Assembly (NCBI GenBank): GCA_017469405.1
Contig: JAFUGL010000014.1
Location: 1-64,000, forward strand
Reading direction: 5' to 3'
From: Lachnospiraceae bacterium
Lineage (GTDB): Bacteria > Bacillota > Clostridia > Lachnospirales > Lachnospiraceae
Length of the DNA stretch: 64,000 nt
A program made the position numbers and the translations under genes. The notes under the pieces were generated by a model, which was not told where the DNA came from, searched no databases, and saw only the letters and a list, made by a program, of their open reading frames with translations. Shown here in pieces: positions 7,559 through 16,075 of the stretch. Position 1 is the stretch's first letter, and each line of letters opens with the position of its first letter.

Positions 7559-8281
7559 TCATTCAACTATCAGAGAGTCCTTGGCTGCCTGAAGTATGAG
7601 GATGGTTGTGTATTGGTTATCCTTGGAATATGTAAGGTTTTCAAAGGAGGCACCCGCATCGAGCTGTGAATTGAGTTCGTCTAATGATGGACCGATGAGT
7701 GGGTACATGGCGGTTACCGTTTCATTTAAATTGGTTATATCAAGGTGTGATACTCTGCCGTTATCAACTGTGACAACAAGCTGAAGTTCGGTCTGTCCGC
7801 CTACGTTCATAATGGATGAGTATACACCTGACTTGTATGTACCTGCAGATGTGTTTACAGTTTCTTGTGGAGGGATAACTGTAGCATTAGGTGCAGGCTG
7901 TCCTTGTGACATATCAGAGTCAGATTCCGGTGAAGCTTGCTCTTGGGCTGGATTGGTAGTTGAATCCGGTAAAGTCTGATCTTGGACTAAATTTGTTGTT
8001 GACTCTGCTACAGTCTGGTCCTTGGCCTGGTTAGAAGTCGAATCCGGCACAGTTTGTTCTTGTGGTGGAATTATTGTTGCGTCAGGTGCATTTGATTGTG
8101 AAGTTGTGTTTGAGTTTTCAATTGTATTTTCTGTGTTGTTACTCTCCCCTTTCTTTTTATCCTTAGACGGCGAAAACATGTAGATAAGTAAAGATATAAG
8201 AAGGATTCCAAGAACAACAAATATCGCTGTGTATATGATCTCTTTTGACTTTAGAACAACTATTTTTGTTTTTGCTGACAT
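7559..8281 (-). CDS. membrane-anchored FMN_bind-like protein
   Basis: A 240-residue protein with one N-terminal membrane helix (about 15-35), a basic stop-transfer segment, a Ser/Thr/Pro/Gln-rich linker (about 45-145), and a C-terminal domain (about 148-240). The linker is built of degenerate repeats of the type QDQTLPDSTTNPA. The C-terminal domain starts AGTYKSGVYSS and contains VTVDNGRVSHLDITNLNET, which resembles the FMN_bind fold used for covalently attached flavin. The usual SGAT flavinylation motif is not evident, so it may be a non-flavinylated relative. Its ribosome binding site lies inside the 3' arm of the hairpin at 8286-8336, so translation may be structure-controlled. Confidence 0.55.
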   Translation of the reverse strand: MSAKTKIVVLKSKEIIYTAIFVVLGILLISLLIYMFSPSKDKKKGESNNTENTIENSNTTSQSNAPDATIIPPQEQTVPDSTSNQAKDQTVAESTTNLVQDQTLPDSTTNPAQEQASPESDSDMSQGQPAPNATVIPPQETVNTSAGTYKSGVYSSIMNVGGQTELQLVVTVDNGRVSHLDITNLNETVTAMYPLIGPSLDELNSQLDAGASFENLTYSKDNQYTTILILQAAKDSLIVE

Positions 8282-8285
8282 AATA

Positions 8286-8336
8286 AAAACTCCCTGCTTA
8301 AGATTATTATAAATATATTCTTAGGCAGGGAGTTTT
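8286..8336 (-). terminator. strong hairpin: terminator of the PRT-like gene that overlaps the next gene's ribosome binding site
   Basis: A 12-bp perfect outer stem (8286-8297 with 8325-8336) continues through seven more pairs to about 19 bp, with a 15-base AT loop. On the minus strand it is followed by TTTTTATT and ends the upstream phosphoribosyltransferase-like gene. The same minus-strand 3' arm contains the only Shine-Dalgarno-like AGGGAG of the FMN_bind-like gene, which starts at 8281. Confidence 0.8.
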
Positions 8337-8360
8337 ATAACTTATATATCAGTAATATTT

Positions 8361-9005
8361 TTAAAGCTTTGAGTAGCCGAAGCTGTTTACAATTGCTGTA
8401 AGAGGGTGTCCTCCTTTACACATAGGGCAGTCAACAGCAGGGTAGGTAAGATAGTTTGGTATATCATCTGTTGTAAATATAGTGTTGATATGCTGACCGT
8501 GGATTTCCTTGGCAGCAGAGAATATTGCTGATACACCGGCGATTTTACCACCGTAATATTCTATACATTCGAGTGCTGAATTGATAGTCTTACCGGTTGT
8601 TGCGGTAGCTAAGAGCACGAGAATATTTTTTCCTTTTATAAACGGAAGATAGTTTTCTCTAAACATAAGCTGTCCACTTGAGGTTTGTTCAGGCGTAAGT
8701 ATATAAACCGTGTTGTGAATATTCGCAGACATGATTCCTGCGCTTGTAAGCTCGTCTGCGAGATAAGCACCTATAATATCTGTTCCGTCAAGACAAACTA
8801 TAGCATCAATTATTGTAGAGGTAACATATTCCTGTACAAGAGCCTTTGCTACGGCCTTTGCTTCATTTCTTCTGGTTTTAAGGGTCGTCATATCAATGTA
8901 ATAATTGATGTGAGAAGAAGATGTAGCAAAATGTCCCGGAGTGATGTTTAATGCTATAAGATTATTAAACTGTGAATATATCTTAAATTTATTTGGATTT
9001 TCCAT
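8361..9005 (-). CDS. orotate phosphoribosyltransferase-like protein with a degenerate PRPP loop
   Basis: A 214-residue protein of the type I phosphoribosyltransferase fold, similar in layout to PyrE. The PRPP-binding loop near residues 128-140 reads ILVLLATATTGKT. The TTGKT end is conserved, but the two acidic residues normally preceding it (as in VVDDVxTTGGT) are replaced by Ala and Thr. Catalytic competence is therefore doubtful, and a regulatory or altered-substrate role is possible. The C-terminus carries CPMC plus HP, perhaps a metal site. The start with AAGGAGGAATATT is preferred. A longer frame reaching 9077 would run through the promoter at 9049-9077. It is followed by a terminator, so it is monocistronic. 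Confidence 0.65.
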   Translation of the reverse strand: MENPNKFKIYSQFNNLIALNITPGHFATSSSHINYYIDMTTLKTRRNEAKAVAKALVQEYVTSTIIDAIVCLDGTDIIGAYLADELTSAGIMSANIHNTVYILTPEQTSSGQLMFRENYLPFIKGKNILVLLATATTGKTINSALECIEYYGGKIAGVSAIFSAAKEIHGQHINTIFTTDDIPNYLTYPAVDCPMCKGGHPLTAIVNSFGYSKL

Positions 9006-9048
9006 AATATTCCTCCTTAATATAATATATGGATATATAACCAATATT

Positions 9049-9077
9049 ATTATAGCCTTATTTTTACTATTAGACAA
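9049..9077 (-). promoter_or_regulatory. promoter of the phosphoribosyltransferase-like gene
   Basis: On the minus strand, TTGTCT (9072-9077), a 17-base spacer and a perfect TATAAT (9049-9054). It lies 44 bases before the start codon. Confidence 0.7.
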
Positions 9078-9161
9078 GTAAAAAACATTTTTGTTATATG
9101 AATAGGCTTGTTTTTTCTTTATAAATCAAGATTTTTTATTTATAAATTAAGTGCTTTTCAC

Positions 9162-9190
9162 TTGCTTGTACCATATATTTATGTTACAAT
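9162..9190 (+). promoter_or_regulatory. promoter of the FapA-family gene
   Basis: TTGCTT (9162-9167), a 17-base spacer and TACAAT (9185-9190), 85 bases before the start codon. The divergent gap 9006-9275 holds this promoter and the minus-strand one, and nothing else recognised. Confidence 0.6.
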
Positions 9191-9275
9191 TACTTATAAT
9201 TATGCGATTTTTTAGCATAAAGAAATGCTTTATTTATTAACATGACCTTTAGCTTAATCTGATGGGAGATTAAAG

Positions 9276-11585
9276 ATGATTAATACGACAAAAAAACCGG
9301 GCATTTCAGATATCGAAATTGCAGAGCGTATGGAAGCTTATCATTTACAGGGCTTTGACCGTATGCAGCTTGAAGAGATAGAAAAGGGTCTAAGAAGCGG
9401 TGTAGATGTAGATGTCTATGCAGATACTAAATATTTGTTCCTTCAGATGACAGAAATCAGAAAGGGCTTGGAACAGGGCATAGATATAGAACCATACCTG
9501 GATGAAAAATATGACTGGTTTCAGATGAGAGAAATCAGAAGAGGAATAAAAGACGGCGTTGATGTGTCCATATATCTTGATGAGGATATGGATTATCTTG
9601 TCATGCGCGAAATAAGACTCGGACTTGAAGAAGGAATAAATCTTTATCCATATTATGAAAAGAGAATTCCAAAGGCTGTTTTATGTGAGATAAGAAAAGC
9701 TTTTTCCGACGGATTAAATATAGATATATATGTTGAGGATGGATATAAGGATGACCAGCTTAAAGAGATAAGACATGGTCTTAAAAATAATGTTGATATT
9801 ACTTGCTTTTTGGATCATTCTTATTCCGGCAGCCAGATGTATGAGATAAGGCGTGGACTTGAAGAAAAGCTTGATATATCCAAGTATTCTAAAAATATTT
9901 ATAATTGGATGCAGATGCGTGAGATGAGACTTGGCTTAAAATCCGGTGTAGATGTTACAAAATATGAGGACCCACTTTATTCACAGGAGCAAATGCGTGA
10001 GATAAGGCTTGGACTTGAAGAAGGAATAGATGTATCGGATTATACTTCACTTATGTGGAGTGCAACAGATATGGCAAACCATAGAGCCAAGATAAAAACT
10101 TTTGGTAAGGTTGAGTCAGATTTATATAATCCGGATTCGGAGGTTTTGACCTATGATGATAAAGAATTCGGAGAGATTGCTTCGGCAGATGACGGAGTGG
10201 TATGGAACGCTGAAAATCAGAGAGTTACGATAGATGTAAATTATGATGCCATGACGGCATATGTCATTCTTCCTAAACTATCCAAGGAAGAAGCATATTT
10301 TACCGAAAATGAGATAACATCCGCTCTTAAGTTAAATGGAGTAAGACAGGGTATTATTAAAGGTACAATTTTAGAAATACTAAAGGGCAATAAGCCTGAA
10401 AATGAACGAATCCTCATAGCTGAAGGTAAGCTGCCGGTTGATGGTCAGGACGGATATTTTGAATACTTTTTTGAGAGAAATATAGATCGTACACCTGAAT
10501 TGAACGAAGATGGTTCTGTTAATTATTCAAATATTACTTTATTTGAACAGGTAGAAGAGGGACAGAAACTTGCAGTATATCATCCTGCTGTAAGAGGTAT
10601 ATATGGCTATGATGTTACAGGAAAGCTGATTCATCCGAAAAACGGACAGAATCTTCCAAGGCTTACCGGAAAAAATATCATGCTGTTGGATGATGAAGTT
10701 ACTTATGTTTCAACCGTAAAGGGTTGCATAGAAGAAACTAATGGCAATATTACCATTAGTACAGTCTATATTGTCAAAGGTGATGTAACACTTTCAACAG
10801 GAAATATTAAGTTTGACGGAGATGTAGAAGTAAAAGGAGATGTTCGTCCGAGATCCATTATCGAAGCTACAGGTAATGTAATTATAAATGGAAGTGTTGA
10901 GGCAGCGTTTATAAAGGCAGGAAAAGATGTGCTTGTTAAGCAGGGTGTTCTCGGAAAGGGCGTCGGAATTATAGAAGCCGGAAATGATGTAAACGGTAAG
11001 TTTTTTGAAAATGTTAAGATATATGCAGAGAATGATGTAAAGAGTAATTATCTGTATAACTGTAATTGTGTTGCAATGCATAAGGTTATTATATCAGGAA
11101 GGCGCGGTGCTATAGTAGGAGGACTCACATCAGCCATATATGGAGTTGAGGCTGCCGAACTTGGCAATAAGATGGGAGTAAGGACAGAATTTGAAGTTGG
11201 AGCAAACCAGTATTTTGTCAAGAAATTAAGAGAGTGGGACTCCAAGACAAAGGAATTATCCGTAAAAGTTACAATCTTTAAGGAAGAGATGAAGAAGCTT
11301 CAGGTTAAGGTTAAACTGGATGTGTTAAAGGATACTCCTATTTATCAAAATGTTCAGACTGCGATGATGCAGCTCATGAATGAAATAGAAGGGATAAAAG
11401 AAGAAAGAGATGCATTTACAAATGAAATTGCAAAAAACAGTGCATCTATCGGAGTAAGAGTATCAGGAAGAGCATATGCGGGTTGCCTTATAAATATTAA
11501 TAATGCAAAATATCTTCTTGATAAAGATGTTAATAAGGTATGGTTTAGAGAGAAGGAACAGGCAATTGTTCAACTTTTAAGCTAA
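9276..11585 (+). CDS. FapA (DUF342) family protein with nine N-terminal 26-residue repeats
   Basis: A 769-residue cytoplasmic protein. Residues 27-260 are nine tandem 26-residue repeats of the form YxxxQMxEIRxGLxxGVDVxxYxDxx, predicted to be short helical hairpins. The following DUF342/FapA region spans about 285-640 and includes a beta-helical part (VKGDVRPRSIIEATGNVIING and similar, about 505-590). It ends with a coiled-coil segment (about 645-720) and a short C-terminal domain. FapA-family proteins have been linked to localisation of regulatory proteins and surface structures, but the repeat-bearing form has no role I can name. It is followed 18 bases later by an HD-GYP gene, so the two are probably an operon and may work in the same signalling process. 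No signal peptide is visible. Confidence 0.75.
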   Translation: MINTTKKPGISDIEIAERMEAYHLQGFDRMQLEEIEKGLRSGVDVDVYADTKYLFLQMTEIRKGLEQGIDIEPYLDEKYDWFQMREIRRGIKDGVDVSIYLDEDMDYLVMREIRLGLEEGINLYPYYEKRIPKAVLCEIRKAFSDGLNIDIYVEDGYKDDQLKEIRHGLKNNVDITCFLDHSYSGSQMYEIRRGLEEKLDISKYSKNIYNWMQMREMRLGLKSGVDVTKYEDPLYSQEQMREIRLGLEEGIDVSDYTSLMWSATDMANHRAKIKTFGKVESDLYNPDSEVLTYDDKEFGEIASADDGVVWNAENQRVTIDVNYDAMTAYVILPKLSKEEAYFTENEITSALKLNGVRQGIIKGTILEILKGNKPENERILIAEGKLPVDGQDGYFEYFFERNIDRTPELNEDGSVNYSNITLFEQVEEGQKLAVYHPAVRGIYGYDVTGKLIHPKNGQNLPRLTGKNIMLLDDEVTYVSTVKGCIEETNGNITISTVYIVKGDVTLSTGNIKFDGDVEVKGDVRPRSIIEATGNVIINGSVEAAFIKAGKDVLVKQGVLGKGVGIIEAGNDVNGKFFENVKIYAENDVKSNYLYNCNCVAMHKVIISGRRGAIVGGLTSAIYGVEAAELGNKMGVRTEFEVGANQYFVKKLREWDSKTKELSVKVTIFKEEMKKLQVKVKLDVLKDTPIYQNVQTAMMQLMNEIEGIKEERDAFTNEIAKNSASIGVRVSGRAYAGCLININNAKYLLDKDVNKVWFREKEQAIVQLLS
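9354..10055 (+). repeat. nine tandem 78-bp coding repeats
   Basis: Nine in-frame units of 26 codons inside the FapA-family gene. Best conserved are the Q-M/L-x-E-I-R core, the G-L/V-D/N-I/V turn and a Tyr at each repeat start. Repeats 4 to 6 are the most diverged. Confidence 0.8.
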
Positions 11586-11603
11586 TATATTTGGAGGAAA
11601 ATA

Positions 11604-12743
11604 ATGGGAGAATCAAAGAGATTTATATTGCTTTCGACATGCAGTTTTAAGCTTTTGAGTGATGTGTCAAAGGCACTTAGTGATGAATATGAGATTGTAA
11701 AGGCTATAGATGGTGCACAGACTATCAGGGCGATTTCCGATAAAAGTATCAATCTTGCCTGTGCGATTATAGATTTGAATCAGCCTAATATGAACGTTTT
11801 TCAGATACTAAGTCTTATGAAAAAAAGTTCTGTTATGAAGTACATTCCGGTTATAATCATGGCTGAAACTCTGGATGATGAAAATGCAGAAAAGTGTCTT
11901 GAGGATGGTGCCGCAGATATAATTATGACACCGGTATCTGCTGCAAAGATAAGATTTTCCGTAAGCAGATGTATTCAAAATAAAATGTATATAAAAGAGC
12001 TTGAAGAAAAGTCTCTTGATTCAAATGATGGTAAAAAAACAGAATCCGACGGAAAATCGCAGGCAGACAATTCAGACACCAATATGGATATGGCAAGGCA
12101 GAAAGCAGTGTCAGAGCTTGAACATGAATTTGCAAATATGATCGGAACACTTGCTGAATTTAGAAATTTCAGTAAAAATCATATAAAAAGAGTTAGAGAG
12201 ATTACAAGGTCGTTATGCGATACACTGGTAAGCTTTTTTCCGGAGAGCAATCTTAACAAAGAGGATATTGCTTACATAGCTGATGCTTCATGCTATCATG
12301 ATGTAGGTAAGTTACTTATACCGGATGATATTTTATTAAAGCCTCTTAAGCTTACTCCGTCAGAATTTGATATGATAAAATCTCATACTACAAAGGGATG
12401 TGAAATACTTGATAATCTAAAAGATTTTCAGTCAGAAAAGATGTTCCATTACAGTTGGGAGATATGCAGATATCATCATGAAAGATATGATGGAAAAGGA
12501 TATCCGGAAAAGCTGAAAGGGGAAAATATTCCACTTTCTGCACAGATAGTTTCCATAGCGGACGCATTTGATGCACTTATGACCAATACAGCTTATAGAA
12601 AAGCTATAGACTTTGAAAAAGCGTATTCTATGGTTATGGAAGGTGAGTGTGGTATGTTCTCACCACGTATTATACAGTGCTTTAAAATGAATAAAGATAA
12701 AATAGAAGAGATATCCAGAAAATATGCAGATCCATATGCATAG
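11604..12743 (+). CDS. HD-GYP domain protein with degenerate receiver domain
   Basis: A 379-residue protein with an N-terminal CheY-like receiver (about 5-130) and a C-terminal HD-GYP domain (about 180-375). The HD-GYP motifs are present: YHDVGK, HTTKGCEIL, HHERYDGKGYP and DAFDALM. The domain should therefore hydrolyse cyclic di-GMP. In the receiver the aspartate of AIIDLNQP is kept. The acidic pair that binds Mg2+ is missing (ILLSTCS in place of ILxVDD), and the conserved Lys is Thr (MTPVSA). The receiver is thus probably not phosphorylated in the standard way. It starts 18 bases after the FapA-family gene with GGAGG, suggesting one operon. Confidence 0.8.
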   Translation: MGESKRFILLSTCSFKLLSDVSKALSDEYEIVKAIDGAQTIRAISDKSINLACAIIDLNQPNMNVFQILSLMKKSSVMKYIPVIIMAETLDDENAEKCLEDGAADIIMTPVSAAKIRFSVSRCIQNKMYIKELEEKSLDSNDGKKTESDGKSQADNSDTNMDMARQKAVSELEHEFANMIGTLAEFRNFSKNHIKRVREITRSLCDTLVSFFPESNLNKEDIAYIADASCYHDVGKLLIPDDILLKPLKLTPSEFDMIKSHTTKGCEILDNLKDFQSEKMFHYSWEICRYHHERYDGKGYPEKLKGENIPLSAQIVSIADAFDALMTNTAYRKAIDFEKAYSMVMEGECGMFSPRIIQCFKMNKDKIEEISRKYADPYA

Positions 12744-12767
12744 CATTTACATAATTGGAGAATATTT

Positions 12768-15700
12768 ATGTCTTTACAAATGATACTCGGTCCTTCGGGT
12801 TCGGGCAAATCACATTATATATATAATAAAATAATTAAGGACGGTATAAAGAATCCTGACACAAACTATATTTTGCTTGTACCTGAGCAGTACTCTATGG
12901 CGCTTCAGAGAAAGCTTGTCATGATGCATCCTGCAAAGGGATATATGAATATAGATGTTATCGGCTTTAACCGTCTTTGTTTTCGTGTTTTTGATGAACT
13001 AAATATCAAACCTCAAAGAGTGCTTGAGGATTTTGGAAAAAGTATGCTTATTCGAAAAGCGGCAGGAGAAAGAAAGACTAATATGTCTGTTTATTCAGGC
13101 AGCCTTGATAAATCAGGCTTTATTGATGAAGTAAAATCCCTTATGTCGGAGATGTATCAGTATGGTATTAAAAGAGAAAGTCTGGATGGAGTTATTGAGA
13201 AGTTAAAGGATAGTCCGTCTGATATTCTTTTGTATAAGAAACTGACTGATATGAAAGAAATTTTCAATGCCTTTGATGATAAACTTTCAGATAATTATAT
13301 AGTTGCAGAAAAACTTACAGAGATACTTGCTGATAATATAGAAAAGTCAAATCTTATTAAAAGAAGTGTTATCGCTTTGGATGGCTTTACAGGATTTACA
13401 CCTATACAGCTTGACCTTATTGAAAAACTAATAAGATATTCAAAGGATGTCTATGGCGTATTTACCATAGATAAAAAGTTTTATGATAAAAAGAATATAA
13501 AAGAGCATGAGCTTTTTTATCTTACCAAAAAGACAGTAACAGGACTAAAGGAACTCGCAATAAAAAATTCTGTTGATGTTCTTGATGATTATTTTATCAC
13601 CGGAGAAGATTCAAACAGATGGAGTGATGGAAGCAGGTTTATTTCAAAACTTGAAAAAAATATATTCAGATTTCCATATGATAAATATAGCGATAAGCAA
13701 AATGATATTTCAATAACCGTATATGATACACCACGTAAAGAGATGGAGGGAGTAGCATATCAGATAAATAAATTAGTGAAAGAAGAAAAATACAGATATA
13801 AAGATATTGCTGTAATTAGTGGAAATCTTGAAGGAATCAGTGAAAAAACAGCACAGATTTTTGAAAGATTTGATATACCATATTTTCTTGATGCGAGTAT
13901 ACCTGTAAAAAATAATCCATATATTAATTCACTTGAGTATCTTTTAAGGATAGTTAAGGAGAATTTTTCTTATGATAGTGTATTTGCATTTTTAAAGTCA
14001 GGCATATTAAGTGAACTTGACGATGATGATATAGAAACAATTGAGAATTATGTTCTGAAAAAAGGAATATGCGGAAAATCAGCCTGGAGCAGAGAATGGG
14101 ATGAAGATGTTGAGGGGATAAGGGTTTATGTTGCAGATACTCTTATACCATTTTATGAACTTCTTTATAATAAAAAAAATAGCATTAAAGATTACACAAA
14201 AGCCATACGTGATTTTATGGAAATATATGAATATGAAAAGCGTATGGAAGAATTTAAAAACTTATATGCCAAGTTGATTTCGGTCTTCGATAAGATGGAT
14301 GAGATTATGGGGGATGATACAACCTCAATAGATGATTTTACTGAGCTTATGACGCTTGGCTTAAAGGATCTTACACTTGGTGTTATTCCCAAAACTCTTG
14401 ATATGACCATTGTAGGGGATATAACAAGAACACGACTTGATGAAATAAAGATATTATTTATAGTTGGAATAAATGATGGAATTATTCCTAAAAAAAGCAG
14501 TAATTCGGGTATTATAGGTGACAACGATAAAGAAAGATTAAAGGAATTAGGAATTGAGCTTGCTCCTACAGATAAATTTAATTCATATATAGAACAGTTC
14601 TATCTTTACACAAATATGACAAAGCCTAAAGATAAACTTATTCTTTCCTATACCAATATGAATGATGATAATGAACAGATAAGACCATCTTATGTTATTT
14701 CAAGAATTACCAATATATTTACAGGTATTTCCGTAAATAAAGATGAAATGTATAAAGTGGCCAATAAAAAGACCGGTCTTGATGCTCTGATAGAAGGAAT
14801 GCAGCTTATTATGTCAGGGGATAATTCGAAACTTTATGAAACCATGAGCCTTTATAAACTTTACTATGATATGCAGGAGGAAGGTCTGGAGTTAATCGAA
14901 AGTGCATTTTTATATAATAACATTCCTGAAAACTTATCAGATGATATAGCGGATCTGATTAAACTTAAGCTTATGTCACAATCAGTATCCAGGCTCGAAA
15001 AATATGCTGCCTGTGCATATTCATATTTTCTGCAATATATACTTGGACTATCGGAAAGAAAGATAAGACAGATTGATAATAGGGATATTGGAACGATACT
15101 GCATGGAGCTATGGAGCATATGTACAGACACGTACATGACAATATGGATAATGACTGGTCGAAGATAAGCGAAGAAACCCGTGATGAACTTGTAGAACAA
15201 TTCGTTGAGGAAGCTTTTGACAAAGCATATGACAGCTATACTGTTAAAGAAGGAAGATTCGAATATCTTCTTATGGTTTTAAAAAGGATAGGCAAGAGAA
15301 CAGCAGCAGTTTTATCTGATATAACTGATAAGGATTTACTAAGACCGGAGTACTTTGAATATAAATTTACCAAAAAGCTTGATGTGCCGGAGCATAATTT
15401 TGATATGACTCTTAATGGTATAGTTGACAGAGGAGATGTGTATTATTCACCTGATGATAAGTCTTTAAGATTAAGGATTATCGATTACAAATCCGGTAGT
15501 CATGATTTTAAGATAAACAGATTATACGAAGGTCTGTCACTTCAGCTTTCCGTGTATATGAATGTTATGTTGGAACTTGTTGAAGGTGAATATAATAAGG
15601 ACAAGGCGGAGTTTGATAAATTAAAGATAACTCCGGAAGGAATGTACTATTATAAAATGGCAGATCCTTATGTGGAAGCTTTGGATGATGAAGGTGCCAA

Positions 15701-16016
15701 AAAAGAAAGAGATAAAAAATTAAAGCTTACAGGTCTTATGAATGATGATGCGGAAAAATTTAATAATATAAATAATTTTGCAATCTACAAGGCTAAAAAT
15801 ATAGCAGATAAGATTATAAAAGGTGAGATAGATAAAAACCCTATGATCGTAGATAAAAGAAGTACCTGTGAGTTCTGCATATATAAAGAAGTATGCAGGT
15901 TTGATAAAAAATATGGTGGTAATAAGGAACGATTTCCTATGTATACCGAAAAGGATAAGGATATAGTGTACGAGAAGATTAAGGAAATACTTGATGATAA
16001 AAAAGATGAAAACTGA
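12768..16016 (+). CDS. addB: ATP-dependent nuclease subunit B (AddB/RexB)
   Basis: A 1082-residue subunit of the AddAB helicase-nuclease that processes double-strand breaks for recombination. Visible features are the Walker A motif GPSGSGKS at residues 8-15 and the nuclease core with IIDYKSG near residue 905. An iron-sulfur cluster is suggested by a Cys near residue 748 (KYAACAYSYFL) and the C-terminal CEFCIYKEVC. These are the hallmarks of AddB. Length fits clostridial AddB (about 1100). TTGGAGAA precedes the ATG. It begins 24 bases after the HD-GYP gene and is followed after 59 bases by addA. Confidence 0.93.
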   Translation: MSLQMILGPSGSGKSHYIYNKIIKDGIKNPDTNYILLVPEQYSMALQRKLVMMHPAKGYMNIDVIGFNRLCFRVFDELNIKPQRVLEDFGKSMLIRKAAGERKTNMSVYSGSLDKSGFIDEVKSLMSEMYQYGIKRESLDGVIEKLKDSPSDILLYKKLTDMKEIFNAFDDKLSDNYIVAEKLTEILADNIEKSNLIKRSVIALDGFTGFTPIQLDLIEKLIRYSKDVYGVFTIDKKFYDKKNIKEHELFYLTKKTVTGLKELAIKNSVDVLDDYFITGEDSNRWSDGSRFISKLEKNIFRFPYDKYSDKQNDISITVYDTPRKEMEGVAYQINKLVKEEKYRYKDIAVISGNLEGISEKTAQIFERFDIPYFLDASIPVKNNPYINSLEYLLRIVKENFSYDSVFAFLKSGILSELDDDDIETIENYVLKKGICGKSAWSREWDEDVEGIRVYVADTLIPFYELLYNKKNSIKDYTKAIRDFMEIYEYEKRMEEFKNLYAKLISVFDKMDEIMGDDTTSIDDFTELMTLGLKDLTLGVIPKTLDMTIVGDITRTRLDEIKILFIVGINDGIIPKKSSNSGIIGDNDKERLKELGIELAPTDKFNSYIEQFYLYTNMTKPKDKLILSYTNMNDDNEQIRPSYVISRITNIFTGISVNKDEMYKVANKKTGLDALIEGMQLIMSGDNSKLYETMSLYKLYYDMQEEGLELIESAFLYNNIPENLSDDIADLIKLKLMSQSVSRLEKYAACAYSYFLQYILGLSERKIRQIDNRDIGTILHGAMEHMYRHVHDNMDNDWSKISEETRDELVEQFVEEAFDKAYDSYTVKEGRFEYLLMVLKRIGKRTAAVLSDITDKDLLRPEYFEYKFTKKLDVPEHNFDMTLNGIVDRGDVYYSPDDKSLRLRIIDYKSGSHDFKINRLYEGLSLQLSVYMNVMLELVEGEYNKDKAEFDKLKITPEGMYYYKMADPYVEALDDEGAKKERDKKLKLTGLMNDDAEKFNNINNFAIYKAKNIADKIIKGEIDKNPMIVDKRSTCEFCIYKEVCRFDKKYGGNKERFPMYTEKDKDIVYEKIKEILDDKKDEN

Positions 16017-16075
16017 TATTGTCATTTTTATTATCGAATTATGATTAACATATCAAAGTATGAGAGGGTTTAACT

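Noticed and set aside
9006..9077. Longer N-terminus of the phosphoribosyltransferase-like protein
   Set aside because: The extra codons run through a good promoter; the ATG ending at 9005 has AAGGAGG.
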